NCBI GenBank assembly: GCA_047620505.1 | Contig: JBLHKS010000184.1 | Coordinates: forward strand, 1 to 13,701 | Length of the DNA: 13,701 bases | Source: JBLHKS01 sp047620505 | Lineage (GTDB): Bacteria; Verrucomicrobiota; Verrucomicrobiia; Verrucomicrobiales; DEV007 | Direction of reading: 5' to 3' | Part shown: piece after piece, positions 5,927-13,602 of the stretch | Position numbering within the stretch: position 1 is the stretch's first letter | Layout of the letters: each line of letters opens with the position of its first letter | The notes under the pieces: generated by a model | Database searches by the model: none | The model's input: only the letters and a program-made list of their open reading frames with translations | What the model was told of the DNA's origin: nothing | Translations under genes and position numbers: made by a program

Positions 5927-8900
5927 TTACTTCGTTCCGTCCCGGTCGCATTCAAGAGAACTGAGCCAACGGCCCATCATGTCCTCGTAGTCGATTTCCA
6001 GGCTCTCGTCCAAATCGTCCTGAGCGCGGCCGACCTCGGACAGCCGTTCCTTGATGAACTCCAACCCGGAGGGCGTGCGTCCCTTGTACACCGTGTCGTG
6101 ATAGTGCTCGGCGATCGTGTCGGCCAGCTGCGTTCGGATCTGAACTTCGATCGGAATCAGTTTCTGAACGTAGTGGTACAATTGATAGGAATTGAATTTC
6201 CGGCGAGGATCCTCCGCCTTTTTGTTTGCTTCCGGATCTTGCAGGTACAGAAGCGTCTTGATGCGTCCCAGCACGTTCGGCTTTCCTCGATGACGCGTCA
6301 CAGCTTCTGTATCAAAAAGGTACTTGCTCTGCGCGTTCTTGATCTCTTCGAGAACTTCCTTTCGGGTTCGATCATTCTTATCCAACCTGAGTGCTTCGAT
6401 CTTGTTCCACAGTTCCTTCGAGATATCGCTATCGATCCAGAATAGCGGCTTGAAGGGATTCATTTGACCGCCTTCGCGGTCAGATTTGAATACCTCGTAG
6501 TATTTTTCCTCGCGATCCAGAAAGGCGAGCCCTTGCTTGAAGAATTCCTCGTCGTCCGGAAATAGCAGCGGATTTTTCGGGCCGAGCCTTTTCATTGACT
6601 CTCTCACATATCCGTAGTCTTTCAATAATCCGTCGTATAAGGGTTGGAGTCTCATGTTTACTCTAAAATCAAAGTCACTCTCGCCCTCCCCGAGTTCACG
6701 GAACAAGGCAGTCATGGCGGACTCCTTAGGACCAAAAGGTAGGGTCTTGGAATAGGCTTCTCCGAATTCCACAAGTTTTTTTAGAGAATTCGCATCAATC
6801 AGTTCTTGAATTTCGACGTTCAACGCGTCGATGGCCTTTTTGAAACAAGACTTTGCTTTGCCCGTGGCAGATTTCCTCGACTTTTCGTCCTGGACCTTCA
6901 GTTCGGACTTTTTGTTCAGCAGCCAAAGGCGGTAATCAATCGCGGATTCGAGGAAGAAACTGCCGAACCATCTTAGATGTACCTTGTCGCGGCCCTTATC
7001 GCCGAAACGAGAATTATGCGGACGTTCCTTTGCGATGTCCGCCATAATTTTGAACCAACGCAGATATTTTGCGGCGAGATTCTGGCGGACGGCCGAAAAC
7101 TGTCGGTCGCTATTCCCGTGAATGCCGGGATAGTTTCTGTTCAAAAGGTCCAGTATATCCGTAAGGACGCGCATGTTCAGTCGTTCCCCTTTGTCGTTCC
7201 AGTAGCCAATGCGGATCTGCTCCGGGTCCGCCAGCATGGCGATTTGATAGGCGTTGTATTCACCAGCCTTTACATTCGTTCTCAGATTGATCCAGCGAAG
7301 CCGTCGCCCGCGGTCCGCATCGTTCGATGCCGCGCCAGGGCTCTTCCCTGGCTTGGGGCTCGACGGCGGGCAGAGCGGATAGTTAAATTCCCCCTCCGCC
7401 AACACATCGTTGGGCCGGTCCGTGGTGAACGGATCGCCCAGATTCCAGGCCGTTTCGTACAGCGCAAACACGCTGTTCTTGTAGAGACAGTTGAATCGTG
7501 TGCCGATCAGATCGAACTTTTCCAGTTCCCAGTCCAGGCGATCCGGTCTCCGCTGTCGCACGAGAGTGCTGTTGCAGGCCCGCATCCGTTTGTAGATTCC
7601 GGCATAGGTAAGAAACAGATAGTCCTTCTCCTTTTCACTAAATTGATTTTCCCCGGCAAGTTTCTCCAACGAGTCGGTGAACTCCTTGGTGGAGTGCAAC
7701 GTCAGGTAGTCGAACAAGTTGTCCCAGGTCGAATCGTCCGATTCGAATATTTCCTTAAGTTTTCTCAAAGCCGGATCCGTTTGCACGTCGTCTGCGGATT
7801 CGCTTAATTGGACGCGCATGTCATACATGGCTTTGTAAAATCGATTATAGGCCCGATCATTCACGTTCTTTGACAGAGACGTTGCTTGCAGGAGCAGGCT
7901 CGCGCCATCGATCAGGTAGGGATCGTAGCTGCGAAAGATCAGTTTCTTGAGCAAACGGTTGGAGGCTGGTCCACCAGCTTTCCTATTCGTGTCGTTCGAC
8001 TTGGGACCTCTCCGCCGAATTTCCCGAATTTTCGCCGGGGCGTCAATCGGCGCGCAGAATTCATCGCCGCCGTGAATAGAGAGGTTCTGACAGATGGTTC
8101 TTGAAAGTCTTGAGTTAAATCTTTCTGGGCAGTTCCGCCCAGTCGCGAGCGTGTCGAGAATGGGGGGGCTGGCGAAACTCAAATCGCCAATAAAACTCTC
8201 AATATTGAGGTTCTTCGCGAGCTCCCTTGTTTGCCCGAGCAACGGCGCAGAGGGAACGAAGCGTTCCACAAGTTTTTGAAACCTCCCCAAATTCTTCAGA
8301 AAATCAAACGTATTCTTGAGAGCTTTCGAATCATTTTTTTTCGGTTTGCGCCACGTCATTTTTTCTATCCTAAGCGCTAGCAAGTAGACCCAAGCAGCGA
8401 TGGAGCCCCGCCGATGCCCCGCATAGCGCGCGCCGAGTCTCCGAAGTTGCGATTGTTCGTCCTTGATCCTTGACTCGTAATCCACAAATTCCGTCAATCC
8501 GACGTTTGTAGCGAAATTTTGCAGATGATGATCGATGTTCTTCTTGACGGTCTGCGCCTCACGCCTCCGCTTTTCCATCTGATCGATGAAACACATGTCG
8601 ACGATCGGCAGTTGTTGAAATTCGATGGATGTCAGGGGAATGGGATTGCTTAGATTGGACGCCTTGTAGGCCAGTTCCCGTTCGATAAGTGTGCCGATCT
8701 CCAACGCTGCCCATGACAATTTTCGGGTGTCATAGTCGTCAAATTTCTTGAATGGTATGCTGTGAAGCAGGCATTGGATCAACGTGGCCAATATCTCATC
8801 GTGCGTTGCGTCGCTTTTTGCTTTTCCTGAAATTCGATAGGCGTAGAGGCTTATCGGTTTGTCGTTATTTTTTACTGACTGAAAAATCTTAACATGCCGA

Positions 8901-10615
8901 AAGTCGATGCCGTTGTCAGTCGCGGGGCCTTTGCTCCTTTGATCCGACTCTGGAGCCGAGAATTCCACATTCCAACCCTCCAGAATAGTCTCCTCAATTG
9001 CTGCTTGAAGACGTTCAAAGGGAGGCTCGTTTCCCATAGTGGCGGCTCCGCCCGCATCGCCGTCTTGCACCTCCTGCGCCCGATTCAATAGCTTAACGAT
9101 CCTATTCAAGGCAACATCCCTGCTTGTGTTCTTAGGATTTCCTCGTACGAGCTCTATGAACTTGTCGTGTGCAATAGTGGTCGCGGCGGATAGATGAAAT
9201 GTTGTCCCCACCAACCTAAGACTTCGCTTCTTCAGTTCAGCCTCGCTCTCCTTCGGCGGCTTCACTTTCTTCGGACTTGAATTCTTTCTATCGAAATGCC
9301 GGTATTGCCGCGAAATCACCGAGTCCACATCGTTTTTTGCATCCTCCACGTGAAGCCTGCTAAAAACATGCAGGAAACTCGCCAAATCCAAGATATAACA
9401 TGACGGTGAATCCGATTCTTGCGATCGACCGCCTTCATCGCGGTATAACTTCCGCAATTTCTCAGGCCATTTATCGCATGAAGGTTTAGACGCGAGTTCA
9501 CTCCGTATCTCCTTGATCTCGGTGTACGTCTGGTTTCGAAAGGCACGGAGGATCCTGAGTCCTTTCACGTCCAATTTGTTTTCGATCTTCAGTATCCCAA
9601 GCACCTCTCCGTCGAGATGGATCTTGATCGGCACTCCATAATAATCCTTGAAAATGTTCGGCCAGCGCCTCGAGGAGAATGCCACCGGAGCTTCGCCCTT
9701 GTCGATCTGCTCGGCGATGTGGGCCCTTAACTTGTGTTTTTGCCATGGCTGCAGCGCCTTTGGCTCCGCGCCGCCCTGCTCTCCAATAGTTTCAAGGAGT
9801 CGGATTTTGTCGAGATCGAAAACTCTCCTCGGATCACGAGCCTCGGGATCCGTCGATTCAATGACGACGTGAGCGTCGGCGCCGGTCGTCGTTATTCTAA
9901 TTACCGGTTTCGTGTGCGGAATCTCGTTTCCAGGTTTGCCTCGGCCTTTGGGCTTGAGCAGCGGGTCTCCCTCCCAGACAACTTCGTATCCATAGAGGTT
10001 GTGCTGATTGTTCCAGATCCATCGATCGGCAAATCCGATTTTCACACCGTTTCGCGAGCCGACGATTGAAAGCCTGTTCCGAACCTGCGCGATGTTGTCC
10101 TGCACGATGGCGGTGGAAATGCCCGCGTCGATCGGAACGATGTCGAGGTTGCCGCCGGGCATCTGATCGTGATCTTTATAATTATCGCTCAGGATATAAT
10201 TCCACGGGCTCAAGGCGCTACACGCGGCGAGTTTCATAGCGCCCTTGGGCTTGAACCAATAGGGGAAAGCTGAGGTGTCGGTGTAGTCGATATTCTGAGT
10301 GGTCTCATCGGGGGACGAGGCCAGTCTTTTGGCGCGTTCTTCTCGCATTCTCTCTACCGCGGCGCCGACCCGTGTTTCGCCCAGGATTTCCGGGTCGTAG
10401 ATCTGAAGATGGATGGTGCAGGATTGCGCCTCGACCGAGTCCTGAATGATATCGCAAAGCTTGGTCAGTATCTTGTGCAGGGATCTGCGTGTGAAGTGAT
10501 CGCGATCCCGGTGGATTTCATGTTTGAACGCGCGGAGCAATTCGCTCATGAACTGCTTGAACTCAACCTCCTTTTCGTTCGGATCCTTTGGCGTCTCGCT
10601 GACATTGTTGCCCAT
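5927..10615 (-). CDS. GAF-domain protein with C-terminal RelA/SpoT synthetase signature
   Basis: This is a 1562-residue soluble protein. The N-terminus resembles a GAF ligand-binding domain interrupted by a long insertion: a helix and strand at 46-72 (ILTKLCDIIQDSVEAQSCTI) and the closing strands YYGVPIKIHLDGEVLGILKI at 325-344. A second GAF-like end, with a 'f..yD...l..aA..i...ie' helix, lies near 620-640. Residues 650-1430 are helical, charged and unrecognised. The C-terminus carries the synthetase signature: RHRGKPNVLGRIK (1441-1453), NSYQLYHYV with the guanine-stacking Tyr equivalent (Y1477), and IEVQIRT with the catalytic Glu equivalent (E1490), then AEHYHD and YKGR. The central synthetase strand with its metal Asp (D-x-x-G-x-R) is missing at its usual place, so activity is uncertain. 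By family knowledge, RelA/SpoT synthetases transfer pyrophosphate from ATP to GDP or GTP, and GAF domains sense small molecules. Start ATG 10615 has no good Shine-Dalgarno sequence. Parts of the middle look more AT-rich than the neighbouring genes. Confidence 0.8.
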   Translation of the reverse strand: MGNNVSETPKDPNEKEVEFKQFMSELLRAFKHEIHRDRDHFTRRSLHKILTKLCDIIQDSVEAQSCTIHLQIYDPEILGETRVGAAVERMREERAKRLASSPDETTQNIDYTDTSAFPYWFKPKGAMKLAACSALSPWNYILSDNYKDHDQMPGGNLDIVPIDAGISTAIVQDNIAQVRNRLSIVGSRNGVKIGFADRWIWNNQHNLYGYEVVWEGDPLLKPKGRGKPGNEIPHTKPVIRITTTGADAHVVIESTDPEARDPRRVFDLDKIRLLETIGEQGGAEPKALQPWQKHKLRAHIAEQIDKGEAPVAFSSRRWPNIFKDYYGVPIKIHLDGEVLGILKIENKLDVKGLRILRAFRNQTYTEIKEIRSELASKPSCDKWPEKLRKLYRDEGGRSQESDSPSCYILDLASFLHVFSRLHVEDAKNDVDSVISRQYRHFDRKNSSPKKVKPPKESEAELKKRSLRLVGTTFHLSAATTIAHDKFIELVRGNPKNTSRDVALNRIVKLLNRAQEVQDGDAGGAATMGNEPPFERLQAAIEETILEGWNVEFSAPESDQRSKGPATDNGIDFRHVKIFQSVKNNDKPISLYAYRISGKAKSDATHDEILATLIQCLLHSIPFKKFDDYDTRKLSWAALEIGTLIERELAYKASNLSNPIPLTSIEFQQLPIVDMCFIDQMEKRRREAQTVKKNIDHHLQNFATNVGLTEFVDYESRIKDEQSQLRRLGARYAGHRRGSIAAWVYLLALRIEKMTWRKPKKNDSKALKNTFDFLKNLGRFQKLVERFVPSAPLLGQTRELAKNLNIESFIGDLSFASPPILDTLATGRNCPERFNSRLSRTICQNLSIHGGDEFCAPIDAPAKIREIRRRGPKSNDTNRKAGGPASNRLLKKLIFRSYDPYLIDGASLLLQATSLSKNVNDRAYNRFYKAMYDMRVQLSESADDVQTDPALRKLKEIFESDDSTWDNLFDYLTLHSTKEFTDSLEKLAGENQFSEKEKDYLFLTYAGIYKRMRACNSTLVRQRRPDRLDWELEKFDLIGTRFNCLYKNSVFALYETAWNLGDPFTTDRPNDVLAEGEFNYPLCPPSSPKPGKSPGAASNDADRGRRLRWINLRTNVKAGEYNAYQIAMLADPEQIRIGYWNDKGERLNMRVLTDILDLLNRNYPGIHGNSDRQFSAVRQNLAAKYLRWFKIMADIAKERPHNSRFGDKGRDKVHLRWFGSFFLESAIDYRLWLLNKKSELKVQDEKSRKSATGKAKSCFKKAIDALNVEIQELIDANSLKKLVEFGEAYSKTLPFGPKESAMTALFRELGEGESDFDFRVNMRLQPLYDGLLKDYGYVRESMKRLGPKNPLLFPDDEEFFKQGLAFLDREEKYYEVFKSDREGGQMNPFKPLFWIDSDISKELWNKIEALRLDKNDRTRKEVLEEIKNAQSKYLFDTEAVTRHRGKPNVLGRIKTLLYLQDPEANKKAEDPRRKFNSYQLYHYVQKLIPIEVQIRTQLADTIAEHYHDTVYKGRTPSGLEFIKERLSEVGRAQDDLDESLEIDYEDMMGRWLSSLECDRDGTK

Positions 10616-10744
10616 AATTTTTACTGTTCGGAGGCGTTGGTTTGGGAGGTTGGTCGGGGAGCGAACGGTTGGCGAACTCCATGCTTGAATTGCAATCTGA
10701 CTACGGCTTCAATGCCTGCCTAACAATATTGATTAACGCCCATC
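10616..10744. promoter_or_regulatory. divergent promoter region between the GAF-synthetase and IMPase-like genes
   Basis: This 129-bp spacer lies between divergently oriented genes. On the plus strand TTGAAT (10685-10690) and TTCAAT (10708-10713) are 17 bp apart and each match four of six consensus bases, a plausible but weak promoter for the phosphatase gene. An AT-rich imperfect palindrome lies just before that gene's start (separate entry). Neither start codon is preceded by a strong Shine-Dalgarno sequence, which may point to leaderless or weakly initiated translation. Confidence 0.4.
10721..10735. promoter_or_regulatory. candidate operator: palindrome around CAATATTG
   Basis: TAACAATATTGATTA contains the perfect 8-bp palindrome CAATATTG, flanked by TAA on the left and TTA on the right with one base offset. 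It lies 9 bp before ATG 10745 in a divergent promoter spacer, where an autoregulatory operator would be expected. No DNA-binding protein is encoded in the window, and AT-rich palindromes occur by chance. Confidence 0.25.
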
Positions 10745-11707
10745 ATGAGCAACGATTCCTACGATTCAAACAGTCAGAAGATCTCACGTTACTGCAAGCA
10801 GGTGGTCCTCAAGGCCATGGACCGTGTGCGAAGCAATATGCGGGGTTCCGACCGTTTGAGGTTCGGAAGCGTGGTGGAAAATGTCAACACGGAAAAGGAC
10901 GCCGAGAATCTAACCAAGGGGATCGATCAGGAAACGGAGCAACTGATCATCGATTCAATCAAAAAGAAGTTCTCCAAGCTTCGAGACGTGAATCGCTTCA
11001 CTATTTTCTCCGAGGAATTGGGTGTGAGCCATTACTGTAAGAACGAGGAAGAGGCCGAGTCGAAGTCGGATCTGGTGATTTTCATCGACCCGATCGACGG
11101 CACTGAGTTCATAGAATCATTGCAGGGCGGCTGGTGCCTGCTGGCAGTCTACAGCCTGCGGGAGCGGCGCGTGATTGCGGCGGTGGCTGGCGATATTTTT
11201 CTGAACCGGCTATATTGGGCCTCGGAGGGAGAGCCGGCGGAATGTCTGGATTTTGTGACGCATTCCTGGTTCAAGCTCGACGGCGGTCCGAACCCAAGCA
11301 AGACGGTTGCGGGAAGCCGAGTTAACTTCCTGACCACAAAGGTCGAGCGATATCTTGCCGTGGCAGGGAAGGAGAAGCTGCTGAACGCCATCCGCAAGGA
11401 TGGCGGCAGGATCAACCTGGCCTGGGGATCGAACATGCTGATACAGGTCGCGGCGGGATATGCCGATGCGGCAGTGGAGTTTCTCAAGGGTTTTGCGGCC
11501 TACGATATTCTTCCTGGGCTGTATCTGGCCGAACGGGCCGGTCTAACCGTGCTGGATCTCGATGGAAACCCGGTGAGGAGCGACCAGTTGGACGTCCCAG
11601 AAATCCTTGCCGCCTACGAGAAAGACTCCCAATCCCCATTACGGACCCGCTTCGTAGCAGCCAAGCGCCCGGAGCTTGCCGAAGAAATCGTGGAACTCCT
11701 GCGATAA
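10745..11707 (+). CDS. inositol monophosphatase-family phosphatase
   Basis: This 320-residue protein has the full metal-dependent phosphatase signature of the IMPase/FBPase/CysQ superfamily. TKGIDQETEQLIID (57-70) matches the 'D..vD...E..i' helix. FSEELG (88-93) carries the metal Glu. FIDPIDGT (113-120) carries D115 and D118. WGSNMLIQVAAGYADAAVE (227-245) and AYDILPGLYLAERAG (252-266) match the C-terminal motif, with D254 as the third metal Asp. All expected metal ligands are present, so a working Mg-dependent phosphomonoesterase is likely. The substrate cannot be read from sequence; inositol phosphate, fructose 1,6-bisphosphate and 3'-phosphoadenosine 5'-phosphate are all substrates of relatives. 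It is about 50 residues longer than typical family members. It is followed after 91 bp by the PFK-like gene on the same strand, so the two may share a transcript. Confidence 0.9.
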   Translation: MSNDSYDSNSQKISRYCKQVVLKAMDRVRSNMRGSDRLRFGSVVENVNTEKDAENLTKGIDQETEQLIIDSIKKKFSKLRDVNRFTIFSEELGVSHYCKNEEEAESKSDLVIFIDPIDGTEFIESLQGGWCLLAVYSLRERRVIAAVAGDIFLNRLYWASEGEPAECLDFVTHSWFKLDGGPNPSKTVAGSRVNFLTTKVERYLAVAGKEKLLNAIRKDGGRINLAWGSNMLIQVAAGYADAAVEFLKGFAAYDILPGLYLAERAGLTVLDLDGNPVRSDQLDVPEILAAYEKDSQSPLRTRFVAAKRPELAEEIVELLR

Positions 11708-11730
11708 TGGCGCGATGCCACTGTTTTGTT

Positions 11731-11759
11731 TTGACATCCCACCGTCGCGGCGTTTCGAT
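11731..11759 (+). promoter_or_regulatory. candidate promoter of the PFK-like gene
   Basis: A perfect -35 hexamer TTGACA (11731-11736) is followed 17 bp later by TTCGAT (11754-11759), a weak -10 with three of six matches. It lies 39 bp before ATG 11799. A small hairpin (CCCTT, TCTG loop, AAGGG; 11765-11778) lies in the predicted leader, with no T-tract, so it is not a convincing terminator. The gene may therefore have its own promoter as well as read-through from the phosphatase gene. Confidence 0.35.
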
Positions 11760-11798
11760 CCCGCCCCTTTCTGAAGGGAATCCTTAGAAATCTGCTGT

Positions 11799-13367
11799 AT
11801 GAAGAATATTGAATCGAATCGAACCGAACGCCGCTGCGCTTTGCCCCAGGCCACGCTGGAAAACGATCCCGATGCGTTTACCGCCTGGCTCGAGTCAGCG
11901 CCCGAATTGTTGGCTGCGCGTGTGGATGAATCCGTTACCGAGGCGCGTTGTGAGAATCCATTGGCGGACGGCTATCGAAAACTCTCGCACGCGCAGGGAC
12001 AGTCAGCAAAAGACTTGTTCACGCCTCTGGCGGCACGGGTCGATCTCGAATTGGGGCCGGGCGTTGTCCAGGCGGTGGGCGAGGATCGCGCCGGTTTTCT
12101 TGCCGCGGGATTTCCCGCAGCCGGCCTGAGGGACGCATTCCGACTCTCTCCCAAGCGCCTCAAGGTTGGCGTCCTGGTGGATTCCGGTGTCGGGAGGGCC
12201 GCGGTCCATTTGGTGGATTCGATCGTGAAGCGGCACACCCTGCTGGCAACGAAGTCCGGAGCCTCGCGTCGTGACGATGGCCGCCTCGATGGCCTCGATA
12301 TTCAATTAATTCCCAACGGATTCCGTGGATTGGCAACGGACGCCGGTGTCGATATCGATTTCAGGATGACCGACCGGGCGGCGCGAACCGACGCTCCGAT
12401 CGAACAACTCGTCGAAGGGGGGCGGGAGGCAAGCTCACGCGGAGGAGCATCGATGCTTTGGAAGGACAGCGAACTTCAACCAGCGAAATTGGCGGAGAAG
12501 GCCGCTGATCGCAGATACGACATCCTGTATGCAATCGGGGGACCGGAGACGCTGGAGAACGCCTCCCGAGTCGCTGAGCAGGTGAACGGAGCCGACCGTG
12601 CGTTTGTTCCGGTGATCGGAGTTCCGGCGGGAGCCTCCTGGGAAGCGCCGTTTTCCGGCAGACCGGCTGGATTTTCGAGCGCGGCAAACCAATGCGTCGG
12701 ATTGATCAAAATGTTTCACGAGCGCGTCGCGGCCAACGGCGGGATCGGGATCGTTACCGTCCCCGGGAGGCGTTCGGGGCATCTGGCGTTTCAGGCTGGA
12801 TATGCCAGCGGAGAGGCCGACTACGTCCTGTTACCGGAGATGTTTGATTCCGGGCGCAGTGGCCGGCAGCTTGATTCCGCAGCTCAGAGACTTACTGACC
12901 GATTTCTCAAACACGGACACGCTTTGGCGGTCGTGTCGGAGGGCGCATTGCGCCTGGCACGGTCGGAGGGCGAGTCGACTGGGGACGATGTGACATGGCT
13001 GGAGGAGCGGTTGAGATCGGGCGCTGCCGGCAGTCTGCCGCCCGGCGTCGAAATTCGTTTCTCGCGGTTCAACGCAGGCGATTTACTGGACGCTGCGCCT
13101 TTGACGGCGGATGACGTTTTCCTTGCCAAACAGATGGGAACTCTGTCCGTTGAATCCGCTCTTGCGGGTTTCGGCGGCTGTTATGTTTCGCAGTGGCGTG
13201 ACCGGTTCATGTTGGTTCCATTGAGTTTGGTTGGCAGGATCGTCCATAACCTTCATCTCGGAGACCATGCCTATTTGTCCATGGCCGGAAAGTATCTTCT
13301 CAACACGTATGGATCCGGCGGAGTCGCGCCCGATGCGACGCCCGACGAATTCGAATTCTTTTTCTGA
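11799..13367 (+). CDS. phosphofructokinase-like protein lacking key catalytic residues
   Basis: A 522-residue protein: about 115 unrecognised N-terminal residues, then a full PFK-family fold. Landmarks in order are LKVGVLVDSG (121-130), IPNGFRGL (171-178), YDILYAIGGPETLENASRVA (240-259, the family's 'GGDgS' region), VIGVPAGASWEAPF (272-285, in place of P-x-T-I-D-N-D), VPGRRSGHLA (321-330, in place of M-G-R-x-x-G), DYVLLPE (341-347), ALAVVSEGA (375-383) and a C-terminal 'D...A..mG..sv....g' run (438-460). Aligned by eye to E. coli PfkA, the catalytic base D127 is S280, D129 is E282, T125 is G278, the Mg-binding D103 is P249 and R243 is an Ala. Normal phosphoryl transfer to fructose 6-phosphate is therefore unlikely. 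It may bind a nucleotide or phosphosugar as a regulator, or catalyse a different reaction. ATG 11799 has no good Shine-Dalgarno sequence; the purine stretch GAAGGG is 20 nt upstream. Confidence 0.85.
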   Translation: MKNIESNRTERRCALPQATLENDPDAFTAWLESAPELLAARVDESVTEARCENPLADGYRKLSHAQGQSAKDLFTPLAARVDLELGPGVVQAVGEDRAGFLAAGFPAAGLRDAFRLSPKRLKVGVLVDSGVGRAAVHLVDSIVKRHTLLATKSGASRRDDGRLDGLDIQLIPNGFRGLATDAGVDIDFRMTDRAARTDAPIEQLVEGGREASSRGGASMLWKDSELQPAKLAEKAADRRYDILYAIGGPETLENASRVAEQVNGADRAFVPVIGVPAGASWEAPFSGRPAGFSSAANQCVGLIKMFHERVAANGGIGIVTVPGRRSGHLAFQAGYASGEADYVLLPEMFDSGRSGRQLDSAAQRLTDRFLKHGHALAVVSEGALRLARSEGESTGDDVTWLEERLRSGAAGSLPPGVEIRFSRFNAGDLLDAAPLTADDVFLAKQMGTLSVESALAGFGGCYVSQWRDRFMLVPLSLVGRIVHNLHLGDHAYLSMAGKYLLNTYGSGGVAPDATPDEFEFFF

Positions 13368-13602
13368 TCCAGCGAAAAGGAAGCGGTCGGGAAGGCGGTT
13401 TGGTGAGCCCAAGATCGCGTTCCGTTCAAGAGAAAATCGTTACGGATCCGTGGGTGCATTTAGATTTTTCGTTCGCGTCCAATGCGGGCGGAGGAATGAC
13501 CAGATCCATTCGAAGATCGATTTGCTTTCTTCTGTTTCCGACTGGCTGGGTTATTTTGCAGAACTTCCTCAGGCCAACTCGCCCAATTTCGATTAGCTGG
13601 CG
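13368..13602. other. 235-bp non-coding stretch before the right-hand repeat
   Basis: No gene is supported here. A 10-bp perfect palindrome, ACGGATCCGT, occurs at 13442-13451. No hairpin followed by a T-run is visible downstream of the PFK-like gene, so no terminator can be named. The frame that continues into the repeat is open from 13500 but has no usual start codon. Confidence 0.5.

Noticed and set aside
6977..7807. A 276-codon plus-strand frame opposite the GAF-synthetase gene
   Set aside because: It has no recognisable motif or ribosome binding site and is fully antisense to a continuous 1562-codon frame.
1961..10615. Ordinary bifunctional RelA/SpoT stringent-response enzyme split by an assembly error
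   Set aside because: The hydrolase and synthetase segments lie on opposite strands in two very long intact frames with extra domains, and no TGS or ACT domain is present.
11765..11778. Rho-independent terminator between the phosphatase and PFK-like genes
   Set aside because: The stem is only five pairs and is not followed by a T-run.
13231..13596. A 121-codon frame overlapping the end of the PFK-like gene
   Set aside because: It overlaps the conserved C-terminal PFK region for most of its first third, and its composition (Ser, Arg, Pro) looks non-coding. No motif was seen.
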